Shown one piece after another: positions 54,787 through 64,000 of a DNA stretch of 64,000 nucleotides. Within the stretch, counting starts at the first letter, position 1. Every line of letters starts with the position of its first letter. The translations under genes were made by a program, and so were the position numbers. This DNA comes from Corythucha ciliata. Lineage: Eukaryota > Arthropoda > Insecta > Hemiptera > Tingidae. Under the pieces are notes generated by a model. It had not been told where the DNA came from. It made no database searches and saw only the letters and a program-made list of their open reading frames with translations. The stretch is from NCBI GenBank assembly GCA_038030265.1, contig CM075940.1:2666001-2730000 (forward strand), read 5' to 3'.

Positions 54787-55194
54787 TTAATTAACTGTCT
54801 GGCTGTCAATTTGGTTTGCATCGCCAATATTATAAAATAGTTTTTGTATGAGGAGCCAAACATTCTTACATTCCTCCTGGTATTCGAGGTTGAAAACGTA
54901 AAATAACATAAAACAAAAATGGAGTGCGCCTACCAAGTCGCTAAACTCTAGAAACTTCTTTCCCTCAACTAATACATAAGCTTTAACAATTTCCGTAGGA
55001 GAAGGCCCTACACTTACTACCATTGGCTGAATCAGTCGTCGCGGCAACCGTTGAAAACGACTTATTGCATCGGCGATACTCGGTGCAAAGAAATTGAATC
55101 CACCAAGGGATTCAATTCGGTCGGCTTGCTTACCGGGTGCCTTGAAACCCTTTTCTGTAACTGAAGAACCGAAGAGGATGCCTTGACGAAACAC
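54787..55194 (-). CDS. CACTA element second protein (unknown function)
   Basis: 135 codons on the minus strand within the element, upstream of the transposase. It reads LIQPMVVSVGPSPTEIVKAY, VLVEGKKFLEFSDLVGALHF and CFMLFYVFNLEYQEECKNVW, then LLIQKLFYNI. This block (a short beta region, then a helix with CF-x-xF-x-FNLxY and WLxIQKxxYxI) is often found in proteins paired with CACTA-like transposases in invertebrates; its role is unknown to me. The start is uncertain because the first residues (MFRQGILFGSS) are atypical; a first exon could lie upstream. Confidence 0.5.
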   Translation of the reverse strand: MFRQGILFGSSVTEKGFKAPGKQADRIESLGGFNFFAPSIADAISRFQRLPRRLIQPMVVSVGPSPTEIVKAYVLVEGKKFLEFSDLVGALHFCFMLFYVFNLEYQEECKNVWLLIQKLFYNIGDANQIDSQTVN

Positions 55195-56096
55195 TCAAAA
55201 TAGACACTGAACGAGATCTTCAACTCGAGCGAAGGCAACAGAACTGAGAACCCTTCACGACACACAGGACAGCACGCGGCTAACGCTCGCCTTCATTGCA
55301 GCCGAAGAGCTCCCCCGCTCTTGCTCTTCGACTGCAGTGGAGCTGAAGGCAAGACAGAGGCCACGATCTCGGCCTTGACCTTGACACGCGGGATATACTA
55401 GTTACAAGCCGGCATAGCAACATTCTTTTGCGCCCTAAATTAATAGTTTTCCATGGGTGGATGATTAAAATTTTCTGAAATAAAAATGATAAATCCCTTC
55501 TCTGTCAGACAGCTATCCAAGATTATAAGAATAAAATTAATAATGATGTCATTTCATTATATTTGGCAGTATGTAATATTATTAGATCTGCCATGATTAC
55601 AAAATTTCTAGAATTAGCCCGTGTCCAAGACTTTCCAAAAAGATCCATTCCGCTCACCCATTACGAGCAACTTGATAATATGTTCGACTGCATCGCAGTC
55701 GAGAACGCCTATTCAAAAGAGACAATGAGAAACTATGACCCTTCGGCTTTTTTGCATCTCATCATTACTCTTTCCTGAAGCAGAAGGGTGGCTCTTCTGC
55801 TGCAAGTCAGTTTACACTCGGCTCCCGAGAACTTCGGCCTCTGAGCAGTACTCCTTAATTAGCAGGCGAAGTATTTCTTCTGCTGCGTTGCTTCTCAGTT
55901 CATCAGAATAGAAGTAGAACATCGATATCCATGCAACCGAATCTTAGCAGCCGAGTCTTCGGACGTCGGACAGTGTTATTTACGGATGCGTGGTAGTTGA
56001 AATCTACTGTTCCTCTGTTTAACACGCCTTTAGCTCAGACGAAAATATTCTTCGCCTGCTTTACTTTTTCTTCAGCTGCAATTTTTTTTCTCAGTG

Positions 56097-57219
56097 TGAT
56101 TTAAAGAAAATACTGTTACGTCCCCTTCGGAGTAGCGAAGACGCGAATAGGGGAACGGAAGAGATTTACAATTGTTCAAAGACGTTCACCAATATGTACT
56201 TCTATTATTTTAAATGCACCGAACGACATTACACTTCAGTGGTGAGGCGTCAGGGCATACAGGGTATGCTGTGTTCACCCATGGGCTTTCTGGTTATTTT
56301 ATTTTTCAAGTCGAATTTTTTTACACGTGTTACAAAATGAAGTTTATTTCGTTCGCTACCACTGCCTAGTTTTTTGGTTGGAAATGGAAAGAGGATTCCT
56401 CTCCCATCTATTCCCCAATAAGCAGTATGTATTCATGTCATACAAATAAATCCAGTGTCACAGTTGAACACCTGCTCGGGCGAGTTCCTCAATTTATATT
56501 TTACTAAATTCAAATTCAGGAAGCAGTAAACGTAATTAACGTAAAAGTAAATTTGAGCAAATCCGCCCAGCTAGCTTTTGCATCATAAAAGAATCGGTTC
56601 TTTTTCGAAAAACCGCCGACATTATAAAATACTTCCTTCCCCTACGGGAACAAGGAAGAAATATGAAAATTGAATAATTATAATACCTAATGAAAATAAT
56701 GGAAGAAATACCTATTGTTTTATCTATTATTATTATTTCCGAGTCGTTACAAGAAATCAGTACTAAACTGTCAAGTTCAGGACAGTCGAGGGGATTGAAT
56801 GTAAGCGATATTTATTTTTTCAGTGGGGCTGGAACGAATAAGGATTTACGTGAATAGTGGAACTATTCCAATTGTAACTGAAACTGGACCGACAAGAAGA
56901 CCGAGAACGGTGAGCCGTCGATACTGAAAACTCGTGAAGGAAAGAAGAAAGCGAGACTGGTACTGGAACAGTTGGAACTGTTACAAATAAAAGGCGTACC
57001 GTCACACCCCTTCCCATGCACACTCCGTGAAGACGTCCGAGGGGGCTCTCGCTCTCCTATTAATTTCGTTGTGGAAGATGGAAGCACTCCAAAAGTGTGT
57101 GTACTGTCAAATTGCGCAGGATACCATGTCTCTCCATCATCCTTGAAGAGTAGTGGCGGTTACCGTAGCCCCCGCGATCACCCCTCCTGTATGCTTCACG
57201 GCAGCCCCTTTTAGGAGTT
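56097..57219. other. Anonymous sequence
   Basis: No confident domain. The minus-strand side of 56820-57219 may be further remains of the retroelement whose gag lies at 57680-58384, beyond the MITE, but the frames are too broken to say. Confidence 0.4.
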
Positions 57220-57222
57220 TTA

Positions 57223-57679
57223 GGCCGGCGACACTCTGAAGCGATAAATCGCAAAGCGACGCGATTTTTGTCGCGTTAAATCGCGTTCACCCGGCAACAC
57301 ACTAAAACGTGATGAGGTGCCACACTAGAGCGGTAGCGTTTCAAGAGCGGAGGTGGGCGATTTTTCATCCGCCGTTATGCAGTGGCGGCTCCAGCCTCTT
57401 CGAACAGGGTAGGCGATTATTCAGTTGCTCTGGTTGTTATGATGGTGGGGGGGAGGGGTAACATTTTTGTCGGGCACAGCAGCTCTTAGCAAGTTTCCTT
57501 CGTCGAATTGCATATCCATTAACAACAAGGCCAACAAAACAAAGACTGTTTCGACGAGCTTCCACACAGCCATGGATGTGATTCGTACCACCCTTCGTCA
57601 CCCCCTTTTATCCGCTTTTTTAAAACGCGATTTTCTGTCGCGTCGCTCAGCTTAAAATCGCTTCAGTGTGTCGCCGGCG
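57223..57679. mobile_element. PIF/Harbinger-type MITE
   Basis: 457 bp with ~22-bp inverted ends: GCCGGCGACACTCTGAAGCG at the left and the complement of CGCTTCAGTGTGTCGCCGGC at the right, one internal mismatch plus the outermost base. TTA lies directly outside both ends (57220-57222 and 57680-57682), the 3-bp target of Harbinger elements. The interior is rich in CGCGAT/ATCGCG. No coding capacity. Confidence 0.88.
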
Positions 57680-58351
57680 TTAGTGCATTTCATTCAAAAA
57701 ATGAACTATTGGTCTCGCCCTGATGGTCGCACATATGGGTTGTGAAACATTTTTTTCACGTTTCACGGTTTGAAATTTATCAATTTGGTTTAAGGCTTTC
57801 TCCAAGTATTTTGGAAGTTTGCCATGCGGAGAAGGATCAGGGGTTTTGTTCTGTGGAGTCAATGGGCCGGAGGTTGGGTGGTTACTGGTGTTTTCGGCGA
57901 AAGTTACCTTTCCCGATTGGTCTGTCACAAAGGTTTTGCCGCCGTGGACCAATGTTCCTGTTTTGACTGCTGGTGGGAGGGTTTGAGGAATGGAGCATGG
58001 TAGTGACAGGGCTGAGGCGGCTCCTTCAAGATTTGAGACCCATTGTGATAATTTATTTAAAGTTTCTGTAATTTTGTTAAAATGTTTAGTTAGGGTTGCA
58101 TGGTCCGAATTTTGATTTTTTATTATCTGGCTAAGTTTTTGTGAAATATCGGCAATGACCGCTGTCAAATCGGGTTGTTCATCTTTGCAGCAGTAATTCT
58201 TGAAGGAGGCCTTCCTCGCCGCGTTTAATTTTTTATAATTAACCAGAGTGATTATAAAACAATTTTCACAGTAGCCACTATGACAGTGGGAGCATGTTAT
58301 TTGTTCTATGGGCGGGATGGGTTCACCGCAACTGGAACATGTGGATTCCAT
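57680..58351 (-). pseudogene. gag: Zinc-finger-bearing Gag of an LTR element, cut by a MITE
   Basis: ATG at 58351 (the longer frame from 58384 starts with TTG). The N-terminus has a CxxC-x11-CxxC-x4-CxxC cluster, CSSCGEPIPPIEQITCSHC then GYCENC, resembling a PHD/RING-type zinc finger. Next comes a coiled-coil-like region with QKLSQIIKNQN and HFNKITETLNKLSQW, then a proline-rich low-complexity tail. A tRNA-Ser primer site 40 bases upstream (58391-58402) implies this is the first gene of an LTR retroelement, hence Gag. A capsid domain is not seen because the frame stops at 57680, where the Harbinger MITE enters; the TAA stop is made from the TTA duplication. It could alternatively be a LINE ORF1, where such fingers also occur. 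Confidence 0.55.
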
Positions 58352-58390
58352 TTTGCGATAAGGCTGAACAATTGGGAAATTCAATTTTTT

Positions 58391-58402
58391 CCGACTGCGC
58401 CA
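58391..58402 (-). other. tRNA-Ser-type primer binding site
   Basis: Sense-strand TGGCGCAGTCGG, preceded by GGGAATT, which fits the AATT end of errantivirus-type LTRs. Confidence 0.75.
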
Positions 58403-58515
58403 AATTCCCTGAGATGACCCAGGGAATTATGGAGATTTGGACGGGACACGGGATGGACTAAGTAATTTAAAGAAAGGCTTGTACTAACGAGAAGGAGGTC
58501 CTGCTCCGGTGAGAT

Positions 58516-58941
58516 TTATTTGTGATAATTTGCAATATCCATGAGCTCAAAGTGTGGGATAGAATGGGATAGATTTCTTATTAGTACTTCTCTAAGATTC
58601 TCGAATTTTAAGGGTGTGTGGATGTTGGCGATAAAGAAAAGGATGGGAAATTCGTCCACACTACTGGGATTACATGGGATATGTTTAGATCGGGCATGAT
58701 GTTCAATGTCTCGTGGAAACAGTGTGGGGATACGGATGGTGGAGCCCTGTTGTGGGGAGCAGGAGCTGGGGAGATTTATCTCGAGGGTGCCTATTGTTAC
58801 GTTACGCTGTAGTTGTACGGTTTCTCTTTTGTTCTCACATGAAATCGTAATATTGTTGTTTAGATGGGTAAGAAGAAACTTATTCCGTTCGATTTTGGTA
58901 ATGAACATGTGTGAGTGTCGAGAGCATGTACATGTTGGCAA
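58516..58941 (-). pseudogene. Envelope-like fragment upstream of the primer site
   Basis: A minus-strand frame with a paired-Cys start (a CTCSRHSH block), a stretch of alternating polar and hydrophobic residues around an ITISC motif, and later NLPSSC. This resembles the membrane-proximal ectodomain of retroelement Env proteins of the F-type. No transmembrane segment follows. It ends ~110 bp before the primer site, too close for a normal LTR between, so it may be the tail of a neighbouring copy joined through an LTR. The call is tentative. Confidence 0.4.
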
Positions 58942-59712
58942 TATTTTATTAATTCTTTTAGGGGCGTGCCTTCGCTAAGAGCGTGAAGACACAATTCTTC
59001 TTCGCTTGGCTGTGATTTTCGGGGAATGTGGTATTGTAATTTTATCGTTCGAATGACAATTTTTCTCTCCTAGTGCAATAAGGTGAAGGGGTTTTTTGGC
59101 CACGAGTTGTTTCCTTTGACTGCAGAGCTAGCAAGTTCTTCGATGCTTACTTTTGTCAAAAAAACTGGACGAGTTTGGTTGGGTCCTCTCATAGAAAACG
59201 TTTTTCTTGTCCAATGCGAGAAGTATCCTGACGAAGAGAACGGAGCACTCCTTCGTCGAGACGTGTTCCCAAGGCATTGGAATATTTTGTTATTTCCTTA
59301 GTTACATATGCCAATACTTCGTGCTCTCGTCCTCCTTCGAACTTTAGATCGTTTACCACGTGATCTAGTAACGTTTGGTGGGCGTCAATTCTTCGTCAAC
59401 CGCAACGCCGCAACACCAATTGAGAATTTTGCCCACGTGTTTCGCTGACTGCCGGGAAGGCCGATATTATTCGTAAATCATTCAGTTTGACGTTAAGGTT
59501 GATGCAATAATTTTGATTTTTTGGCTTCCGGAGGCAATTTGATTCGTTCCTGTGCGAAGAGTTGTTCACCGGCGCGGATGGTCGAGCGGTGGGGATAGGG
59601 TTGTTCATATAGTAATTCAACGGGATACTCGCGTCATAAGCAAGTTTTGCAGGTTTCCTCCAAATTGCACGACTGGTCACCACCCCCGCGGTAGGCTTGA
59701 GGTCTTTCGTTA
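58942..59712. other. Anonymous sequence
   Basis: No domain recognised on either strand. Confidence 0.4.
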
Positions 59713-59714
59713 AT

Positions 59715-59806
59715 TGCCCAGCAGAGTGGCCGAGGTCACCAGGACGTCGACTCTGATGTCCAGGTATTGTCTGCTGAGTGGGTTCGATTCCTACTAAAGG
59801 CTGGAT
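59715..59806 (+). other. tRNA-like sequence (decayed tRNA or SINE head)
   Basis: GAGTGGCCGAGG (A-box-like, class II Ser/Leu style) at ~59724 is followed by GGTTCGATTCC (59781-59791), a perfect B box, with a T stem GTGGG/CCTAC. An anticodon-like stem GACGT/ATGTC has an 8-base loop and the acceptor arms do not pair. So it is not a working tRNA; a SINE head or tRNA pseudogene is likely. Confidence 0.4.
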
Positions 59807-60819
59807 TATTTGAGCTAAGGTCAACTTATGCGTAAAAAAGTTGAAGAGTTAAGTGTGTACTCTCGCCCTCGTCCACGACACCTTAAAGGTAGTTGGGAGT
59901 AAAGCCTCGTTGGTTAACGACAACGTTAATGTTTACAGTAAATAAATTAGAGGTTCTCTTATTCATTTAATGAGGTCGAACCTCGTATTATCTTAAAACT
60001 CTAATTTTTTTTGGAGCTCCGCTCCTGGTCCTCCTGATTTCCAAACCCAAGGCGTCCCGCCCTAGCAGTTGACCGCGTCCACTGTCCCCAGCTCAGTCAA
60101 CCCAGAATGATGAATGATTATTTCAGCAATTGATAAACGCACCCTAACAGACGCCGTGTTTTATTTTATTAATTTTTTTTCCGAATTTTAGTGTACGGTT
60201 GTGCCTTGTGCAAAAGATTTAATGTAACACCCTCCCCACCACCCACGTGAACTCGCTAATTAAGTTGGTCTCTATCCCGAAATTAACGCGACGGGATGGG
60301 TTTTGTTTCCCGTGATCAATAAATTCCAATCGGCTAGTATATATTTTATGAGAAATACATCGGTAATAATAATATTACACGAAATGCTCTCGAACGTTGA
60401 CTGGTCCGAAGGATTCCCAATTTTTTTTTTTTTTTAGCTCTCAGGTATTGCCATTTTATCCCCCCCCCCCCTTATTGTTATTGTGAAATTATCTTCTCGT
60501 TTAGCTGACCCTAGACCTCATTTCCGCAATTGTTAACTTCCTCATTTGTTGGCTCTAGACTCGGGGTTCCTTTGTGTATTGCGGTGTAGTATCTTATAGG
60601 CAGTTTTAGGGCTAACTTTACGCCCGTGTCGACTTCCGGTGCAGAATTTCAAGAATGCCGACATCGAGCAAATAATTTTTCAAGGGAACATTCATTTTAC
60701 CAATTTTTAACATATTAGCCCCCTCAAGAAACTCATTACTGTTCAATGTGAGGGTACATTGTCGAGGTTATTGGTTTTGATCCCTCGATCAGACGGTCTC
60801 GACTAAACTAAAGGCGTGA
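59807..60819. other. Anonymous sequence with T and C runs
   Basis: T-run at about 60421-60435 and C-run at about 60461-60471; nothing else recognised. Confidence 0.45.
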
Positions 60820-60992
60820 ACGGGTACGACAGGAAACCACTGCCGACGGGGTACGAGCCCGCCGAGCAATAGCTTGAAGGTAGAGGATGAAAAGGGTACG
60901 AGCCTTTCCTTCCTCAGGGAGTGGCCAAAGTGGTACGAGCACTTTGAAGCTGGAGCGAGGTTAGGAGGACCTTCCAAGGGTACGAGCGTTGG
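60820..60992 (+). repeat. Cluster of hairpins sharing the loop GTACGAG
   Basis: GTACGAG occurs at 60851, 60896, 60933 and 60980, with GTACGAC at 60824. Four copies sit between complementary arms that differ each time: CGGG/CCCG, AAAGG/CCTTT, CAAAGTG/CACTTTG and CCAAGG/CGTTGG (one mismatch). Spacing is irregular (27-47 bases). Confidence 0.65.
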
Positions 60993-62075
60993 TAGGTCGG
61001 AAAGAGGTAAAGAGAAGAAAGCGAGATCGTATTGGAAGTGATCTGATTTATTATGCGTTCTTGGGGGGTTGTCTAAATTTCTACGTATACTCAATTCGAT
61101 GGGAACATATTTACTATTTGATGAGAACAGAGTAATTATATACATACAGTTCGAAAGAAAGTTTTAACATGATTTTAGAGTCCCGGCGTTTAACAGTGAT
61201 AAGGAGTGGTAACAGATTAACGGAAGTGGCTCCAGGTGAGGCTGCGTAGGTTGGCATCTCTAGTAGTTTGAGAACTTGTGGATTGGAGCGCTGGTGCTTG
61301 AATCGATGTTGTTTTCCGTTACAGATGGTTCTCTGATAGGTTACCTTTTTTAGCTAATTACTATTAGAACTAGAACTAATTATTAATACATTACTCCGTT
61401 GAGGAAATGTTAATGGCTACGTTATTATATATGATACTGTTGCAAGTACCGCTGAGCGGGTAACGTTTGTTACTTTAGGGTGAGTTTCTTAATTTTATTT
61501 ATTTTTTTTTCGTTAATAATTCTTTTCCTGTTAGAAGGAGAAGATAAAAAACATGGTTATCGAAAACGTTAATGATCGAAAGATAGGAAAGATGGTTCTT
61601 CACGAATTTAAGGAAAAATTATCTTCTATATTTTGGTCGCTACTTGATCAACATAACGCCGTTCTTCGTTGGGGGCAGAAACAGTGCACAGACAAACAAT
61701 GCACTACAACTACAAAGATTTAGGGTGAGTGTTTGATTAGCAGTACGAGGTTTCGGTGAGGGGTTGTTTGTTTTCATTTACATGTACAGCTAGTGGTGGT
61801 TTAAAATCCTATGCTAGGGAATTATGATCAAGTGGAATTCTTGTAAAGTAGGAAAAGGATGAGGTTGCCCCTGCACTTGTGTACTTCGTTACACTCACTT
61901 ATTTCTAATTTCTTACAAGCTAGTCTTATTCTAGGGGTAATTTATTTATTTATTTACAATGGTGGGGAGGGTTTGTTGTATAGCTAGGTTTCTTATAGGT
62001 ATTCTTCTTATAGGTATATTCTCATCTAGGTATTTACGTCATAAAAAAAAACTTGAAATCATAAAAAAAAACTTA
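60993..62075. other. Anonymous sequence
   Basis: No domain recognised. Confidence 0.4.
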
Positions 62076-62656
62076 CTAGGCGTCCACGTCCCTTCGCACG
62101 GAGTTGACGGCCTCGGTGATTTCGCGGAGGTGAGAGTCCACCCTACTCATCAGCTGTCGTAACGCACCGGCTGTTTACTCTACCTGGTCCTCAAGATTGG
62201 CCAGGACTGTGAGTTGTGCCCTGGCGTCGTGGAGGGCACCATCGAGTTCGCTGACCGTCGCGAGACGCTCGGTTGATGTTGTCGAGGTCCTCTGAGACAG
62301 GCGTTCCGAAAAGGAACTTGAGGGCTGTCCCTCCGAGATTGATGAGGCCCCGCTCGACTCGATGGTGTGGTATGAGGTCTGTGAGGGTGGCGACGGTGTT
62401 TCCATATTCCGTGATTAAATGGTTGAGGCCGATCATACACTGTTGGACGTTGGGCCGCTCCCCATTTAATTCTGACGAGGCGCCGATTGTTGAGTTCAGC
62501 GCCGACCAGGCACGCTGAAGTGTCAATGCCTCGGTGGTCTAGTGTGTTCCACTGGTGATGACGGGCGTCATCCCATCGAAGGAGGGGGGGACGGCTCGCG
62601 GCTAGGTGGGCCATCGTGGCAATCAGGGTTGCCCTTACGATAACTGAAACAAACAT
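62076..62656 (-). pseudogene. env: Second F-type envelope relic (N-terminal half)
   Basis: Minus strand from 62656. A hydrophobic, signal-peptide-like start is followed in another frame by a helical region, a basic cleavage-like site, a glycine-rich fusion-peptide-like segment and the same GTP/Asp-Leu pattern as in the copy at 7.5 kb; a further shifted frame continues to a stop near 62076. The two copies are homologous along this whole stretch. At least two frame changes. The transmembrane half is missing here. Confidence 0.7.
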
Positions 62657-63041
62657 ATTCTAGGGCGGGGGGGGCGTATTACCTAGGTTTTTATGTGATT
62701 AGTTATATGCTATAAATTTGTTTTTATTGATTTATTCACTTTTTTAACTAGGTGTGGGAGGGGGGAGAGTTAGTGGGTTTCAGCGTAGTCTTTATGTTCA
62801 AGTTATTGGTTAGTGTGTTCCGTGCCGCCGTGCCGTGTGTAGTTTTTGCAAAAAAAAAGACGGATGGGGGAGAAAGGGGGGTTTAGAACAGGCTTTTTTT
62901 GCAAGGTGGGGGTGGAATTAGCGCAGCGCGGCACGCCTTCACTAGATCACTATTGAATGCTACTAACTGGTGTGCCAACTGGTGATCTGCCACATGGACA
63001 GGGTGTACATCGGCGACTGTGCAATTTCGGTGGATAGTGAC
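62657..63041. other. Anonymous sequence
   Basis: G-runs and A-runs; nothing recognised. Confidence 0.4.
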
Positions 63042-63576
63042 TGTGTAACGGTCCAGCTTATCCTAAACCCTCAATTCGCCCAAAATATCAAAATTAACAA
63101 ATTAGTAAACGTCCCCTTCGTCCCGTCATAAATTCCCAATACAAAGGAACACCCCGTTCCCCGCCATCCCCAACTGTGCGAATTGAGGACAAAGGAAATT
63201 CGGCGGCGTGAGAACCTGCAGCGGTCAGCAGACCAAAAAAATATATAAGCGGGTGCAGCTCTGGACTCGCTCGTTTTCGCTCGCTTCGGTCAGGCTCGTC
63301 AACTTGTCACCACACGCTCGTCGCTCGGTCCAAGTCTCCCACGCTGCTGCCCCCCCCCCCCCAGTCGTCCTCCAAGTCACCCCATCCCGTGCCTAGTCTC
63401 CCGCGGTCCAGGAATTGTGAATAAATGTACAGATATTAAGTATAGTCGTGTCGTAAAATAAACCTAGTTAAGTCTTCGCGTCCGTCATTCAAATCGTGCC
63501 CCTGTCCAGTCACCCTTTTCCCCGATTTCCTTTCCTGGGCGGGCCTAACGAGCCACCCTCGTTTCCACCCGTCACA
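63042..63576 (+). repeat. 5' LTR of a plus-strand retroelement
   Basis: About 535 bp from TGTGTAACGG to CCCGTCACA. It contains TATATAAG (63242-63249), two AATAAA signals (63420 and ~63458) and a CA end, followed at once by T and TGGTGCCAGGTGAC, a plausible primer site. The promoter part matches 42622-42771 inverted. The right LTR would lie beyond the window. Confidence 0.65.
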
Positions 63577-64000
63577 TTGGTGCCAGGTGACTTACGTGGG
63601 ACTTTTTAGCTCCCACATCCTGAACCCAACCCCCACGTGCTCCCAAAACCCAGCCCCGATGCGGTCCCTAAAGCCCATTACACATCTAACAACCAACGCA
63701 CGCAAAAATGAGGTGAGTGAAATTCATATTCATTGTAGAAATAATTAGCATAGTTTATTCAAACGTTAAATCGAATATTTAAATAAAAGTAATGCCGACC
63801 CAACCCATTTAAACAGCCCCCTTTAAAAAGAAAATTTAAAAACCCTGTGAAAGAAAGTTCAAAACCCTCAGTCATTCGACACCACTCCGGAACCCCCCTT
63901 CCCTCCACCAATTCTAACACTACGTGTCCCTGAGCAAGGACCTTCCTAGGTGAATCACCTACGACCCCGCCAGCACTCCCATCATCCCCTTTCTCACAAC
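63577..64000 (+). other. Retroelement leader with a possible splice donor
   Basis: Primer site (63578-63591), then a leader without a long frame. An ATG at 63709 is followed after two bases by a consensus donor, giving ATGAG|GTGAGT. Such a leader donor would suit a spliced subgenomic env message. The element continues past the window edge. Confidence 0.45.

Larger units (their letters stand above)
51655..56096 (-). mobile_element. CACTA (EnSpm-like) DNA transposon
   Basis: 4,442 bp. The left end CACTGAGAGAAAAAA (51655) and the complement of the right end, CACTGAGAAAAAAAA (ends 56096), match in all but one of the first 15 bases. TG lies outside both ends, possibly a 2-bp target duplication. 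The first and last ~600 bp contain many copies of GCCGAAG, TTCGGC and AGCCGA in both directions, a subterminal repeat zone typical of CACTA elements. It encodes a transposase and a second protein, both on the minus strand. Confidence 0.8.

Noticed and set aside
59715..59806. A functional tRNA-Ser or tRNA-Leu gene
   Set aside because: The B box is good, but the acceptor arms do not pair and the anticodon loop is too long.
1..64000. CRISPR array, bacterial operon or prophage
   Set aside because: There are no regularly spaced direct repeats, and all recognisable genes are eukaryotic transposable elements; the phage-like YqaJ nuclease belongs to a eukaryotic element type.

Overview
The window looks like a piece of a large, repeat-rich invertebrate nuclear genome, most likely an arthropod. 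The basis is the mix of mobile elements: Gypsy elements with tRNA-Ser-type primer sites, BEL/Pao and Gypsy elements with envelope genes, Copia, LINEs, and CACTA, PIF/Harbinger, piggyBac, hAT, mariner and Mutator-like DNA transposons. Microsatellites, long A/T and C/G runs and one clear GT-AG intron also fit. I find no convincing single-copy host gene. Nearly everything recognisable is a transposable element, most of it broken and nested. The species cannot be named from the sequence alone.

The centrepiece is an almost pristine 8,001-bp LTR retrotransposon on the minus strand (13885-21885). It has two ~953-bp LTRs differing by one substitution and one A-run length change, perfect TGTTA/TAACA ends and a 4-bp CAAT target duplication. 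It encodes a Gag without a zinc knuckle and a Gypsy-type Pol. Pol carries an extra N-terminal domain ahead of the protease: a complete AMSH/STAMBP-like JAMM (MPN+) deubiquitinase domain with both zinc sites intact. Pol appears to be made by -1 ribosomal frameshifting at an A AAA AAC heptamer abutting the gag stop, followed by a strong hairpin. A second, diverged and internally deleted copy of the family (45430-46335, plus strand) keeps the heptamer and the start of the JAMM domain, so the domain is an old, stable part of this element family.

Layout. 0.7-1.5 kb: Gypsy reverse transcriptase relic. 5.8-6.5 kb: LINE RNase H relic. 6.7-9.8 kb: minus-strand env-bearing Gypsy relic (integrase, then an F-type envelope gene split by a hAT-like MITE). 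10-13.6 kb: fragments of CACTA-like and mariner-like transposases. 13.9-21.9 kb: the JAMM element. 22-24.3 kb: a LINE fragment and an older Gypsy gag-protease relic with a tRNA-Ser primer site. 24.3-28.4 kb: mostly anonymous, with a covarying tandem hairpin and a candidate MITE. 28.5-29.9 kb: an LTR with internal 141-146-bp tandem repeats. 30.3-37 kb: hAT fragments, then BEL/Pao integrase and a large envelope-like gene. 37-38 kb: a piggyBac MITE beside a piggyBac transposase relic. 39.3-44.2 kb: Gypsy integrase, Mutator-like transposase plus YqaJ nuclease, and R1-like LINE relics. 45-47.1 kb: retroviral-type protease relic, second JAMM element, Copia gag-protease. 47.4-50.2 kb: PIF/Harbinger gene pair. 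51.7-56.1 kb: CACTA element with CACTG ends. 57.2-58.9 kb: LTR element with a zinc-finger gag cut by a Harbinger MITE. 60.8-61.0 kb: a cluster of hairpins with one loop sequence. 62-64 kb: second F-type env relic and the LTR and leader of another element.

Most relics carry frameshifts and stops. Apart from the JAMM element, no gene here looks able to make its full product.
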